From contig JAEDDG010000001.1 in NCBI GenBank assembly GCA_016293865.1, positions 62,001 through 126,000 on the forward strand: a stretch of DNA of 64,000 nt, written 5' to 3'. The translations under genes and the position numbers were made by a program. The DNA is from Oscillospiraceae bacterium (GTDB lineage: Bacteria; Bacillota; Clostridia; Oscillospirales; Oscillospiraceae). The notes under the pieces were generated by a model. It was not told the DNA's origin, searched no databases, and worked only from the letters and a program-made list of their open reading frames with translations. Shown piece after piece: positions 7,511 to 16,040 of the stretch. How positions within the stretch are numbered: the first letter of the stretch is position 1; every line of letters begins with the position of its first letter.

Positions 7511-7970
7511 CCCGCCAGACGGACGATGGCATTATTTCGCTCTTATATAGTATAACCCATTTGTTTGAATAATGAAAGAGGTTTTTTATGTTTTTTTTCA
7601 TTTTTTCTGCAGCTTTCATAACCGCTTTCACCGGCAGAAGCAAAAAATGCACACCCCGGATCACGTATCGGACCACCCTGTCCAGCAGCAGGCGGACGGG
7701 AATGCTCAGCGTCAGACGGTAAAACACCATACCCAGAAAAACAAACGCCGCCAGAAAACCTCTCTGGCGTCCCTCTCCGACGCTCAGGCCCAGCGCAAAC
7801 AGGCCGCCTGCACACCCCGCGCAGAACAGCGCATCGCAAATCCACTCTGCCGCCCGGGAGCGCAGCAGCAGCCGGATTGTGCGCAGCAAATCATAAACAA
7901 CGCCTGCAGCAGCGCCGAAAAGCAAAGCCATGCCGGCCTGCAGCAGCTGCAGTGAAATCGGCAGCGCCAA
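7440..7970 (-). CDS. yabQ: Spore cortex biosynthesis protein YabQ
   Basis: This 176-residue protein has about four predicted membrane segments in residues 5-115 followed by a basic cytoplasmic tail. In Bacillus, YabQ is needed for spore cortex formation and sits in the outer forespore membrane. Identification rests on the YabQ-like pattern (GAAAGVVYDLLR, then VRLLLDR) and its place between yabP and divIC. The start appears to be TTG at 7970, with AGGTAA just upstream overlapping the yabP stop region; a later ATG at residue 14 is less likely. The C-terminal 23 codons overlap divIC. Confidence 0.85.
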   Translation of the reverse strand: MALPISLQLLQAGMALLFGAAAGVVYDLLRTIRLLLRSRAAEWICDALFCAGCAGGLFALGLSVGEGRQRGFLAAFVFLGMVFYRLTLSIPVRLLLDRVVRYVIRGVHFLLLPVKAVMKAAEKMKKNIKNLFHYSNKWVILYKSEIMPSSVWRDEASHARGERGNTVEVPKSRYIY

Positions 7971-7976
7971 GGCCGG

Positions 7977-8261
7977 TTACCTGAAAAGCCGGGCGAAAAA
8001 ACCGCGTGCTTCCGGCGTGTCCTCATAGTCCAGGCTGTCCACGCGGCCGCTGAGCAGAACCTCTCCCGTCTCCAGACTCATTTTTTCCATATGCAGGCCG
8101 CTGCCCCGGATGGTCAGCCGTCCGCCGCTTGTGGTCAGCTGCACCGCCTGCTCATCGAAACTGCCCACATCCTCAACACCGGAAAGGCTCAGCGCCGCCC
8201 GCCGGTCCAGCGTCAGACTGTGCGGCTTTGCCGGTGATTTGTAGGTTTCCTCATACGCCAT
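7977..8261 (-). CDS. yabP: Sporulation protein YabP
   Basis: A 94-residue protein of the YabP/YqfC family: a compact beta-rich domain with HSLTLDRRAALSLSGVEDV near the N-terminus and GSGLHMEKMSLETGEVLLSG in the middle, both typical. In Bacillus it is expressed in the mother cell and needed for sporulation, in cortex or coat assembly. GGAGG lies 7 nt before the ATG. It heads the yabP-yabQ-divIC-S1 operon. A sigma-E-like pair at 8291-8319 lies upstream. Confidence 0.88.
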   Translation of the reverse strand: MAYEETYKSPAKPHSLTLDRRAALSLSGVEDVGSFDEQAVQLTTSGGRLTIRGSGLHMEKMSLETGEVLLSGRVDSLDYEDTPEARGFFARLFR

Positions 8262-8290
8262 TGGATCGCCTCCACAGGTTTCTCCGTACA

Positions 8291-8319
8291 GTTATATGCC
8301 GTCTTTTCGTGATTATGAA
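8291..8319 (-). promoter_or_regulatory. Possible sigma-E promoter of yabP
   Basis: On the minus strand, TTCATAAT (8312-8319) followed 13 nt later by CATATAAC (8291-8298) loosely matches sigma-E elements. Bacillus yabP and yabQ are sigma-E dependent. The match is loose. Confidence 0.3.
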
Positions 8320-8372
8320 GGTTTTCGTCTGCCGCCTGCGGGAAAGATGATCAATTCCGACCAAAAAAGCTC

Positions 8373-8402
8373 TTGACAAGGGGGTGCATTCTGCATTACA
8401 AT
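8373..8402 (+). promoter_or_regulatory. Sigma-A promoter of the M23 peptidase gene
   Basis: TTGACA (8373-8378), an 18-nt spacer and TACAAT (8397-8402). The -10 box and the next 10 nt (TACAATGCACCTGTAA) are identical to those of the ylxM-ffh promoter at 52773-52788. Confidence 0.75.
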
Positions 8403-8407
8403 GCACC

Positions 8408-8464
8408 TGTAACTCTTTTGTAACACATTTTTCTGTTTTGTAAAACCTTGCTCCGGATTGTAAC
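8408..8464 (+). promoter_or_regulatory. WalR-box-like repeats in the leader of the M23 gene
   Basis: TGTAAC-N5-TGTAAC (8408-8424) fits the WalR (YycF) consensus TGTWAH-N5-TGTWAH exactly. Further TGTAAA (8439-8444) and TGTAAC (8459-8464) copies lie at 20-nt steps. WalR controls autolysins and M23 peptidases in other Bacillota. The repeats lie just downstream of the predicted -10, which suits repression better than activation. Confidence 0.45.
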
Positions 8465-8482
8465 TTTTTGGAGGTGGACCGA

Positions 8483-9685
8483 TTGAAAATCAGCAGCATG
8501 CTGAAGCGCATAAACCACCACATCTTTCTCTCTGCCGCGGCCATTCTCACCGCCGCCGTGCTCGCACTGACAGCAATTACCATGAGCCTTTGCTATGTCA
8601 TCTCCATTGACGGCACCGAGGTCTGCTCTGTGCGCTCCCGCAGCGCCCTTGAGGAACTGATCGCCTCGGCGGAAGAAACCGCCTCCGACATACTCGGCTA
8701 TACATACTCCTTTGACGGAGTGATTACGGTTTCCCGCAGTCTGCGCATCAACACAACGCTCGCCGCGGACTACGAGAACATTCTTCTGAATTATGTGGAC
8801 GGCATCTCGCATCTTTATCTGATCAGCGTCAACGGGCGGACCGCGGGCGCGCAGGACTCCGCGGCAGACTGTCTGCGGCTGATTGACGATGCCAAAGCCG
8901 TGTGTGCCGGCGAAGACGTCCTCTCCTGCACAGTGGACAGCGACGTGCAGATCGAGTACGCATACGTCCGCAGTGACATTCTGCAGGACGCCGGTGAGAT
9001 CACGGCGCTCCTGGATCCCACAAACAGCGTTTCCGACGTGCATCTTGACGTCACCACAGTCGAGCTTGACAGCTATGTTGCCGACGTCCCGTACAACACC
9101 GAGTGTGTCGGCAGCAGCGCGCTGTACGTCGGCGAATCGGAAATCCAGACCGCCGGCCGCGACGGTGAAATGCGCGTCACTGAGTACGTAACCTGCAAAA
9201 ACGGCGTACCCATGGGCCGTGAAACGGCCGGAATTGAAATGATCTCCACACCGGTAACCGAGCTGGTGGCCATCGGAACAGCCAGCGGCGTACGCACCGA
9301 TTCAACAGGCGTTCTGATCTGGCCCTGCTCCGGCATCCTGACCTCTTATTTCGGCCCCCGCAGCGGCGGCGTCGGCTCCACCAACCACAAGGGCATTGAC
9401 ATCTGCGGGGCATATGCGCAGGACATCCTTGCAGCCGACGGCGGCGAAGTGATTTTTGCCGGCTGGATGAGCGGCTACGGCAATTTCATTCAGATCCGTC
9501 ATGACGACGGCACCGTCACCTGCTACGGGCACATGTGCGAACTGGCCGCCTGCGTCGGCGAGCGCGTAGCCCAGGGACAGGTCATCGGCTACATGGGCGA
9601 CACCGGCACCGCCTCTGCCGTTCATCTGCATTTTGAAGTGCGCGTTGACGGCACCCAGGTTGATCCCCTGACCTTTCTTCCCTGA
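8483..9685 (+). CDS. Membrane-anchored G5-domain M23 peptidase
   Basis: A 400-residue cell-wall hydrolase predicted to be held at the outer face of the membrane by an N-terminal segment (about 14-38). A G5 domain lies at about 200-270, a module that binds envelope polysaccharide or protein, then a LytM-type M23 domain (about 280-395). Zinc ligands are visible as H302 and D306 (HKGID) and H383 in HLHFEV, with H350 as the fourth active-site residue, so it should be an active peptidoglycan endopeptidase. The start is TTG at 8483, five nt after GGAGGTGG; the upstream TTG at 8468 overlaps that site and is rejected. It has its own promoter and terminator, and its leader contains WalR-like repeats. 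Related proteins act in growth or sporulation; which applies here is not visible. Confidence 0.9.
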   Translation: MKISSMLKRINHHIFLSAAAILTAAVLALTAITMSLCYVISIDGTEVCSVRSRSALEELIASAEETASDILGYTYSFDGVITVSRSLRINTTLAADYENILLNYVDGISHLYLISVNGRTAGAQDSAADCLRLIDDAKAVCAGEDVLSCTVDSDVQIEYAYVRSDILQDAGEITALLDPTNSVSDVHLDVTTVELDSYVADVPYNTECVGSSALYVGESEIQTAGRDGEMRVTEYVTCKNGVPMGRETAGIEMISTPVTELVAIGTASGVRTDSTGVLIWPCSGILTSYFGPRSGGVGSTNHKGIDICGAYAQDILAADGGEVIFAGWMSGYGNFIQIRHDDGTVTCYGHMCELAACVGERVAQGQVIGYMGDTGTASAVHLHFEVRVDGTQVDPLTFLP

Positions 9686-9701
9686 AAGCCTCCTGATTTT
9701 T

Positions 9702-9733
9702 CGGCCTGAAACGCTGTTTCAGGCCGTTTTTTT
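9702..9733 (+). terminator. Terminator of the M23 peptidase gene
   Basis: A perfect 10-bp stem CGGCCTGAAA/TTTCAGGCCG (9702-9711 with 9717-9726) followed by seven T. Confidence 0.9.
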
Positions 9734-9884
9734 GTCTTCCGGACGTCCTTTTACTCTGAATCCGGAGAAAAACAAAAAAAGGTTTTAATTTTGTTCATCA
9801 TTTTCTGCTGCAAAGAGGATACTATATGTATCGTCAGAAAGTGTCCGGCCATGCGCCGGACAAGCGAGATACGGAGGCTTGATG

Positions 9885-11429
9885 ATGACATACGATTACA
9901 ACAAAACCAGCAGCGGGCAGAACGAATACGATACAGAATCGGCTGCACCGGAATCTGTGTCCGCAAATGCCGCCCCTGCCGCCGCGCCGGAAAACGCAGC
10001 TGCCCAGCAGCCGCGGGTCAATCTGTCCGGAGCCGCGCCGGCAGCACATATACCAGCAGAAAACGATCCCTGGCGTGAGCCGGTCTACAAAACCGCAGAT
10101 GACCCGGCAGCCGTTTTTTCCCCCGGACACCACTGCGGCGGCCAGCAGCTGCGCGGGACATATTTTCCAACGCTCGACGATCAGAACAAAAAGCCGCGCA
10201 GCCCGAAAAAGCAGAATCACGGATTCCTGAAGGCCGTGTGTATCGTCCTGGCCTGCGTGCTTCTCAGCTCGGCCGCCTGCGCCGTCGTCACCACGGCAAT
10301 CTTGGATCAGAAGCTGAGCAGCGCTGACGGCAGTGAACCTCCGGTTGTGGTTCTGGGCAGCGACCCCGCCTCCTCAGTTTCCAGCGCAGATGGGGAAAGC
10401 ACCGCAGGCGATACCATGACGGCGAAGGAAATTTACGCCCTGGGCTGCCAGCAGGTCGTCGGCATCAAGACGGAGGTCACCACCACCAATGTGTTCGGCC
10501 AGGCCACAAACTCCGCCGTTTCCGGCTCCGGCTTTGTGATTTCCGAAGACGGCTACATTCTCACCAACTATCACGTGATCGAGTACGCGGCAAAGGGCTC
10601 TGCGCTGACCGTCATGTTTTACGGCAGCGAGCAGACATACGACGCCGATGTGATCGCCTATGACAGTGACAACGATGTGGCTGTGATCAAAATCAACGCT
10701 TCCGGCCTGGATCCTGTGGAGTTTGGCAGCAATCTTTCCGTGGGCGAGACCGTTTACTGCATCGGAAACCCGCTGGGCGAGCTGGATTACACCATGACCA
10801 GCGGTATCGTCAGCGCACTTGACCGGGAAATCACCACTGAAGCCGGCGTATCGATCAATATGTTCCAGATAGACGCCGCCGTCAACAGCGGCAATTCCGG
10901 CGGCCCCGTCTATAACGCATACGGTCAGGTTGTGGGCGTTGTCACCGCCAAATACTCCACAACCGGCGTTGAAGGCCTCGGCTTTGCCATCCCGATTCAG
11001 GATGCCGTCAACATTGCCTCTGATCTGATCCAGTACGGTTACGTGGCCGGCAAGGCCTATCTGGGCATCAACGGAGAAACCGTCAGCTCTTCTGCCTTCC
11101 AGTACTATAATCTTCCTTACGGCGTATATGTGACAAATGTTCTGGAAGACACCTGCGCGGCACGGGCAGGCATCAAAATCGGCGACATCATCACGGCAGT
11201 GGACGACACCAAAATCACCTCATACAGCGATCTGAAAAACACGCTGCGCAGCCATTCCGTGGGCGACGCCATTGAACTGACCGTTTACCGCTCCGGCGAG
11301 TACCTGACGCTCAGCGGCACCCTGGATGAGCGCATACCCGCCGCTCCGGATGCATCCGGCAGCGGGAGCTCCGAAGATGCGGGAAGCGGTGCAAATCTTC
11401 CCGGACAGGGCATCTTCCCCTGGGGCTGA
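9885..11429 (+). CDS. htrA: HtrA/DegP-type serine protease with PDZ domain
   Basis: A quality-control protease of 514 residues acting outside the membrane. It has a long low-complexity Ala/Pro cytoplasmic N-terminus (1-110), one membrane segment (about 114-140), a trypsin-like domain (about 180-380) with H230, D264 and S338 in GNSGG, and one PDZ domain (about 390-485). A Gly/Ser-rich tail follows. This is the HtrA layout seen in Bacillota. Of two adjacent ATGs I take 9885, seven nt after GGAGG. A TCCGGC/GCCGGA hairpin lies in the leader near 9844-9860. It is the second S1C protease in the window, but unlike the one at 802-3321 it is a standard family member. Confidence 0.93.
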   Translation: MTYDYNKTSSGQNEYDTESAAPESVSANAAPAAAPENAAAQQPRVNLSGAAPAAHIPAENDPWREPVYKTADDPAAVFSPGHHCGGQQLRGTYFPTLDDQNKKPRSPKKQNHGFLKAVCIVLACVLLSSAACAVVTTAILDQKLSSADGSEPPVVVLGSDPASSVSSADGESTAGDTMTAKEIYALGCQQVVGIKTEVTTTNVFGQATNSAVSGSGFVISEDGYILTNYHVIEYAAKGSALTVMFYGSEQTYDADVIAYDSDNDVAVIKINASGLDPVEFGSNLSVGETVYCIGNPLGELDYTMTSGIVSALDREITTEAGVSINMFQIDAAVNSGNSGGPVYNAYGQVVGVVTAKYSTTGVEGLGFAIPIQDAVNIASDLIQYGYVAGKAYLGINGETVSSSAFQYYNLPYGVYVTNVLEDTCAARAGIKIGDIITAVDDTKITSYSDLKNTLRSHSVGDAIELTVYRSGEYLTLSGTLDERIPAAPDASGSGSSEDAGSGANLPGQGIFPWG

Positions 11430-11579
11430 TCCGCTCATCAGGCCCCGCTCACAGCGGTGCGCACCGGCTGCCCTGCGCCGCCGTTTCCCCGCCGGTCCTC
11501 CGCCATGCCGGGCGCCTGAACATTTCAGCGGCAGACTGCCGCAAAATCCCCCGAAAATGTGAACAATTATGGACATAGC

Positions 11580-11608
11580 TTGCAATTCACAGGCATATGC
11601 ATTATAAT
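11580..11608 (+). promoter_or_regulatory. Promoter of the DUF1002 gene
   Basis: TTGCAA (11580-11585), a 17-nt spacer and TATAAT (11603-11608), 52 nt before the start codon. Confidence 0.75.
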
Positions 11609-11659
11609 GCATGGACAGGCGTTCATGACGCTGCCTGTGGCTTCAGAAAGGAGTATTTT

Positions 11660-12541
11660 ATGAAAAAAATTATCAGTCTGATCCTCGTTGTCATACTGAC
11701 CGCCGCCTGCATTGTCCCTGCATGTGCAGCTGACATCAACTCCGGCGAAGAGAGAGTCGTGATCGGCGTTGACATTTCCGGCGATGAAATCGCACAGGTA
11801 TACAAGGATTTCGGTGTGGAACGCGGCAGCGTTACCGAGCTGACCGTTACCAACAGTGAAGAGCGCGCTTATCTTGAAGGCCTTGTGGACAGCTCTGCAA
11901 TCGGCACACGCTCCATTTCCTGTGTATACATCAAAACGCTGGATGAGGATGCCGGCCTGAGCATCTCCACCAACAACATCAACTGGTGCACAGCCGAGAT
12001 TTACCAGAATGCGCTGATGACCGCGGGCATCTACGATGCCCAGGTGAAGATTTCTGCACCCTTTGCCGTTTCCGGCACCGCAGCCCTCACCGGCATCTAC
12101 AAGGCGTATGAGGACATCACCGGCGAAAAGCTGAACGAGGCTGCCAAGGAAACCGCAACCAACGAGCTGATCATCACCAGCGAGCTGGCCGACGAGATCG
12201 GCAGCATTGACGCCACGGAAATTGTCAATGCCCTGAAGGAAATTCTGGACGAGACAGTCACCATGACGGATGCGGAGCTTCTGGAGGAAATCAAGCAGAT
12301 CGCCAACGAATATGCCGTAAACCTCACGGACAGCCAGGCGCAGCAGCTTCTTGAGCTCGTCCGTCAGCTGGAAAAGCTGGACAACAGCCAGCTGATCGCC
12401 AAGGTCAAGGAAGTCCAGGACAGCTTCAAAAAGCTGTCTGAGGCGTCAAACACCTTCTCCAACCTCATGAGCGGCATCAAAAACTTCTTTTCCTCTGTGG
12501 GCAACTTCTTCTCCAACCTTTTCGGCGGCAAGAAAAACTGA
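11660..12541 (+). CDS. Secreted DUF1002 protein
   Basis: A 293-residue exported protein with a signal peptide (MKKII, then a hydrophobic stretch, cleavage near ACAAD at about 22-25). The body matches DUF1002: VVIGVDISGDEIAQVYKDFG near the N-terminus, ISTNNINWCTAEIYQNALMTAGI in the middle, and a helical C-terminal half rich in Glu, Leu and Lys. The family is common in Bacillota and of unknown function. The C-terminus is amphipathic (FSNLMSGIKNFFSSVG) and may touch the membrane. The start follows AAAGGAG by 6 nt. It is transcribed alone from a strong promoter into a strong terminator. Confidence 0.85.
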   Translation: MKKIISLILVVILTAACIVPACAADINSGEERVVIGVDISGDEIAQVYKDFGVERGSVTELTVTNSEERAYLEGLVDSSAIGTRSISCVYIKTLDEDAGLSISTNNINWCTAEIYQNALMTAGIYDAQVKISAPFAVSGTAALTGIYKAYEDITGEKLNEAAKETATNELIITSELADEIGSIDATEIVNALKEILDETVTMTDAELLEEIKQIANEYAVNLTDSQAQQLLELVRQLEKLDNSQLIAKVKEVQDSFKKLSEASNTFSNLMSGIKNFFSSVGNFFSNLFGGKKN

Positions 12542-12559
12542 ATCCAATCTGACGCATAC

Positions 12560-12593
12560 AATTCCCTCCGGCGCCGGCCGGAGGGAATTTTTT
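12560..12593 (+). terminator. Terminator of the DUF1002 gene
   Basis: A 13-bp perfect stem (12560-12572 with 12577-12589) with a 4-nt loop, then a T-run. Confidence 0.9.
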
Positions 12594-12606
12594 GTTCTCT
12601 GCGGTG

Positions 12607-12635
12607 TTGCAAACAGCTTCCGCCCCTGATACAAT
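12607..12635 (+). promoter_or_regulatory. Promoter of xylB
   Basis: TTGCAA (12607-12612), a 17-nt spacer and TACAAT (12630-12635), 33 nt before the start. Confidence 0.7.
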
Positions 12636-12668
12636 CAGAAAAACAGCAACAGACAAGGAGGTCAATCC

Positions 12669-14141
12669 ATGCTCTACATCGGTATCGATCTGGGCACGTC
12701 CGCCGTGAAGCTCCTTTTGATGGATGCCGGCGGCCATATCCACAAAACCGTGTCGCGCACCTATCCGCTCTCTCTGCCTGCGCCCGGCTGGTCCGAGCAG
12801 GCGCCTGAAGACTGGCTCCGGCAGACGCTGGACGGCATGGCCGAGCTGACAGCTGACTGCGACAAGTCCGCCGTGGCCGGTATCGGCATCGGCGGCCAGA
12901 TGCACGGACTTGTGGCTCTGGATGCAGACGATCAGGTGATCCGTCCTGCGATTTTGTGGAATGACGGACGCACCGCCGCCGAAACCGAATGGCTCAACAC
13001 AGCTGTCGGCCGCGCCCGGCTGACCGAGCTGACGGCCAACATCGCCTTTGCCGGCTTTACAGCGCCGAAGCTTCTCTGGATGCGCAGCCACGAGCCGGAG
13101 AACTTTGCCCGCATCCGGAAAATCATGCTGCCGAAAGACTACCTTGTTTACATGCTCTCCGGCGTATACAGCACCGACATGTCCGACGCCTCCGGCACGC
13201 TGCTGCTGGACGTCCGGAACAGGTGCTGGTCCGCGCCGATGCTGGACATCTGCGGTCTTGCGCCGGAGCAGCTGCCCACGCTGCACGAGAGCTTTGAGGC
13301 TGTCGGCACCCTGAAGCCGGAATATGCCGGCGCTCTGGGCCTGCCGTCATCTGTAAAAATCGCCGCCGGCGCCGGCGACAACGCCGCGGCCGCCGTGGGG
13401 ACCGGAACGGTTGGCAGCGGCCGCTGCAACATCTCACTGGGCACCTCCGGCACCATCTTCATCTCCAGCGATACGTTCGGCGTGGACAGCCACAACGCGC
13501 TGCACGCCTTCGCACATGCAGACGGACAGTATCATCTGATGGGCTGCATGCTCTCCGCCGCATCCTGCAACAGCTGGTGGATGGATATTCTGGACAGCAG
13601 GGACTACGCCGGGCAGCAGGCGCAGATCACAGACGACATGCTGGGCTGCAACAGCGTTTATTTTCTGCCGTACCTGATGGGCGAGCGTTCCCCGCATAAC
13701 GATCCGGCGGCCCGCAGCGCTTTCATCGGCATGTCCATGGACACCGCGCGCCCGCAGATGACCCAGGCCGTGCTGGAAGGCGTTGCCTTCGCCATGCGCG
13801 ATTCTCTGGAAGTCGCCCGCAGCCTCGGCCTTGAAATACACAGCAGCAAAATCTGCGGCGGCGGCGCAAAAAGCATGCTGTGGAAGAAAATACTGGCAAA
13901 TATTCTGAACCTCCGCCTTGAAACAGTGGAGACGGAAGAAGGCCCCGGCTACGGCGGCGCCATGCTGGCAGCCGTGGCCTGCGGCGAGTTTGACAGCGTG
14001 CGTCAGGCTGCTGACGCACTGGTCCGGGTTACAGGCGCTGTGGAGCCGGATCCGGCGCTTTCCACGCGCTATGCACAGCGTTACCGGCAGTTCCGCCGCA
14101 TTTATCCTGCGCTCCGGCCGCTTTTCTCCGCGGCCGACTGA
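12669..14141 (+). CDS. xylB: Xylulokinase (FGGY family)
   Basis: Phosphorylates D-xylulose to xylulose 5-phosphate with ATP, feeding pentose phosphate metabolism. It has 490 residues, normal for the family. The N-terminal domain starts with GIDLGTSAVKLLL (phosphate loop) and carries the substrate motif GIGGQMHGLV; the C-terminal domain has SLGTSGTIF and the adenine-binding GGGAKS. AAGGAGG precedes the ATG by 7 nt. No xylose isomerase or transporter is adjacent, so substrate specificity is inferred from XylB-like motifs, and another ketose is possible. The convergent AraC regulator next door may control sugar genes but shares no promoter with it. Confidence 0.88.
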   Translation: MLYIGIDLGTSAVKLLLMDAGGHIHKTVSRTYPLSLPAPGWSEQAPEDWLRQTLDGMAELTADCDKSAVAGIGIGGQMHGLVALDADDQVIRPAILWNDGRTAAETEWLNTAVGRARLTELTANIAFAGFTAPKLLWMRSHEPENFARIRKIMLPKDYLVYMLSGVYSTDMSDASGTLLLDVRNRCWSAPMLDICGLAPEQLPTLHESFEAVGTLKPEYAGALGLPSSVKIAAGAGDNAAAAVGTGTVGSGRCNISLGTSGTIFISSDTFGVDSHNALHAFAHADGQYHLMGCMLSAASCNSWWMDILDSRDYAGQQAQITDDMLGCNSVYFLPYLMGERSPHNDPAARSAFIGMSMDTARPQMTQAVLEGVAFAMRDSLEVARSLGLEIHSSKICGGGAKSMLWKKILANILNLRLETVETEEGPGYGGAMLAAVACGEFDSVRQAADALVRVTGAVEPDPALSTRYAQRYRQFRRIYPALRPLFSAAD

Positions 14142-14151
14142 AGCCACACAA

Positions 14152-14188
14152 AAAATCCCGGAACAGCGTGTCTGTTCCGGGATTTTTA
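14152..14188. terminator. Bidirectional terminator between xylB and the AraC gene
   Basis: A perfect 15-bp stem (14152-14166 with 14172-14186), with an A-run before and a T-run after, between convergent genes. Confidence 0.9.
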
Positions 14189-15079
14189 CATTTTCGTCTT
14201 TCCATGCCGCTGTCTGTACGCCTGCGGACTGATTTTTTCATGCGCCTTGAAGGCAGAAAAAAAGTAGCTGTACGTTTCAAAGCCGCAGTCGGCCGCCACA
14301 TCCGCAATGCTGCGCTCTGTCATACGCAGCAGTACCTTTGCCGCTTCCAGGCGCATTTCCCGCAGCTTTCGGGAAAAAGTCATCCCATAGACGTTCTGAA
14401 TCACCCGGCTGGCCTGACGAACGGTAATCTTCATTTCCCTGGCCAAATCGTGAACGGTCACCGGCTCCAGGTACCGGTCAGTGAAAAAATCATCGATGGC
14501 CGTGCGCATATAGCCGCTGTACTTCTGCTTTTCGTCGGGAAAAACCTGCGTTCCGCATCCCAGCGGGCGCAGGATCTCCACCATCAGCGCCGCGCACAGC
14601 GCCTTTATTGTAATCAAATAACCGGGCAGACAGTCGTACATCTCCTCTGCCAGCAGATGCAGCAGCTGTCCAAGGCGCCGGGTATCCCGGTGGACAAACC
14701 TGGGCGCGCCCAGATACGCGTTCACCGTCTGCGCCTTCCGGCGGCTGTCTTCGTCCCCTTTGGATTTTTCCGAAACAGAAAAGCGCAGATTGAACTGTGC
14801 GCGATCGTCCCTGCCGCTTTCAAAGTCAAGCTGCGCGTGAAAGACGCCGGCGGGGACCAGCAGATAATCCCCCGCCTGACAGATGTATTCCGAAGAACCC
14901 ACGGTATAACGGGTTGTCCCGCTCTCAAAATAGCGCAGCTCGCACTCCGTGTGGTTATGCGGAACCGAAAATGTCTCCGCGTCTTTGACATACAGGTTTT
15001 CATTCAGGAAAAAGTAAACGGAAAAGCAGTCCAGCGTGAAGGAAAACTCGTAGGAAAACGGATTGCGGAAACGCGGCAT
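14186..15079 (-). CDS. AraC-family transcriptional regulator
   Basis: This 297-residue regulator has an N-terminal cupin-like sensor domain (about 30-120; HNHTECELRYF, then GDYLLVPAGVFH), a linker and a C-terminal double helix-turn-helix (about 195-293) with the AraC signature ending ISPQAYRQRH. The sensor fold suggests a sugar-type or other small ligand, which cannot be named. It converges with xylB and is followed upstream on the same strand by a hydrolase gene. GGGGAG precedes the ATG. Confidence 0.88.
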   Translation of the reverse strand: MPRFRNPFSYEFSFTLDCFSVYFFLNENLYVKDAETFSVPHNHTECELRYFESGTTRYTVGSSEYICQAGDYLLVPAGVFHAQLDFESGRDDRAQFNLRFSVSEKSKGDEDSRRKAQTVNAYLGAPRFVHRDTRRLGQLLHLLAEEMYDCLPGYLITIKALCAALMVEILRPLGCGTQVFPDEKQKYSGYMRTAIDDFFTDRYLEPVTVHDLAREMKITVRQASRVIQNVYGMTFSRKLREMRLEAAKVLLRMTERSIADVAADCGFETYSYFFSAFKAHEKISPQAYRQRHGKTKM

Positions 15080-15186
15080 CTCATCATCTCCCCGCTCCGA
15101 TTTTACCGTCTGATTTTTTCCCTGTCAATCAGTCTGAACCGAAAAAAGCGCAGGACAGCTCCACCCGTCCTCCCGCAGGGGGACAT

Positions 15187-15885
15187 TCAAAGATGTTTCC
15201 GGATCCAGGATCTGAAAAACGCAAGCTCCGGTTCGGTATGAAACCAGTGTTCTCCGCCTTCCTGCACCGTCAGCCCGCAGCCAAAGCGGTCGGCAAAAGC
15301 CCGGACATACGGGTATTCGCTCAGCGTGTCATTTTCTCCCCGGAGAATGTACGTCCTGTGCGGCCAGCAGACAATGGGATGTCTGCGGACATATTCATAA
15401 TACGGATAATACAGCGTTTCCATGTCGTTTTCGATCACAACCCGCTCCCTGAATTCAGACTCCGTCACACCGCAGACCTCCATCATGCCGCGGATGATGC
15501 GTTCCATGTCCGTGACAGGAGAAAGAAACCACACACGGTCAATATCGGCATCGGCAAAGGCAAGCAGCTGAAAATAAGCCCCCATACTGCAGCCGAAAAG
15601 AGAAATCTTCTCCGCGCGCTTTCCGGCATAGGCATACATGACGGACAGATCCCGCACACATTCATCCGGCATGAGAAGGCCTGTTTCGCAGGCTCTTTCC
15701 CCGTGCCGGGGCAGGTCAAAGCTGAGAACCTGATATCCCCGTCCGGCCGCCTCCTCCGCAAGGATCCGTATGCATTCGTCCGTTTTGGAAGATCGGCTGC
15801 CATGCGCGGCAAGAATGATCCGGCCGCACGGCTCTCCCCAGATAACCGCGGGAATCCCGCTGACCTGAATCTTTTCCAATTTCAT
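15187..15885 (-). CDS. Alpha/beta hydrolase
   Basis: This 232-residue cytoplasmic protein has an alpha/beta-hydrolase fold. The nucleophile elbow is GCSMG (GxSxG, Ser about 99), the strand after the first helix is ILAAHGSRSSKTD (oxyanion region), and the probable catalytic His lies in GGEHWFH near the C-terminus. No signal peptide is seen. The substrate is unknown; the short lid and size fit a small serine esterase or acyl hydrolase. The ATG follows GAGGTGA. The AraC gene lies 107 nt downstream on the same strand, so the two may be cotranscribed. Confidence 0.75.
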   Translation of the reverse strand: MKLEKIQVSGIPAVIWGEPCGRIILAAHGSRSSKTDECIRILAEEAAGRGYQVLSFDLPRHGERACETGLLMPDECVRDLSVMYAYAGKRAEKISLFGCSMGAYFQLLAFADADIDRVWFLSPVTDMERIIRGMMEVCGVTESEFRERVVIENDMETLYYPYYEYVRRHPIVCWPHRTYILRGENDTLSEYPYVRAFADRFGCGLTVQEGGEHWFHTEPELAFFRSWIRKHL

Positions 15886-15940
15886 TCCGTTTCACCTCAG
15901 TCGGCAGATTTTTCCGGCGCCGGAAAACCGGTTTTCAGCA

Positions 15941-15981
15941 AAAAGAAACGCCCGGACAGAAATGAATCTCTCCGGGCGTTT
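15941..15981. terminator. Bidirectional terminator-like hairpin downstream of the lipoprotein gene
   Basis: An 11-bp perfect stem AAACGCCCGGA/TCCGGGCGTTT (15946-15956 with 15971-15981) with short A/T tracts. It probably ends the minus-strand lipoprotein transcript before the hydrolase gene. Confidence 0.7.
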
Positions 15982-16040
15982 TCTGACAGTTCTACAATGG
16001 TCCCGGCCACAGCGTGCCGGCCGCGGCGCGGCGTGCGCTC

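Noticed and set aside
8468..8482. Upstream TTG start of the M23 peptidase
   Set aside because: It overlaps the GGAGGTGG site that serves the TTG at 8483.
14168..15241. Long plus-strand open frame opposite the AraC gene
   Set aside because: It is antisense to a clear AraC regulator and has a His/Arg-rich composition typical of a shadow frame.
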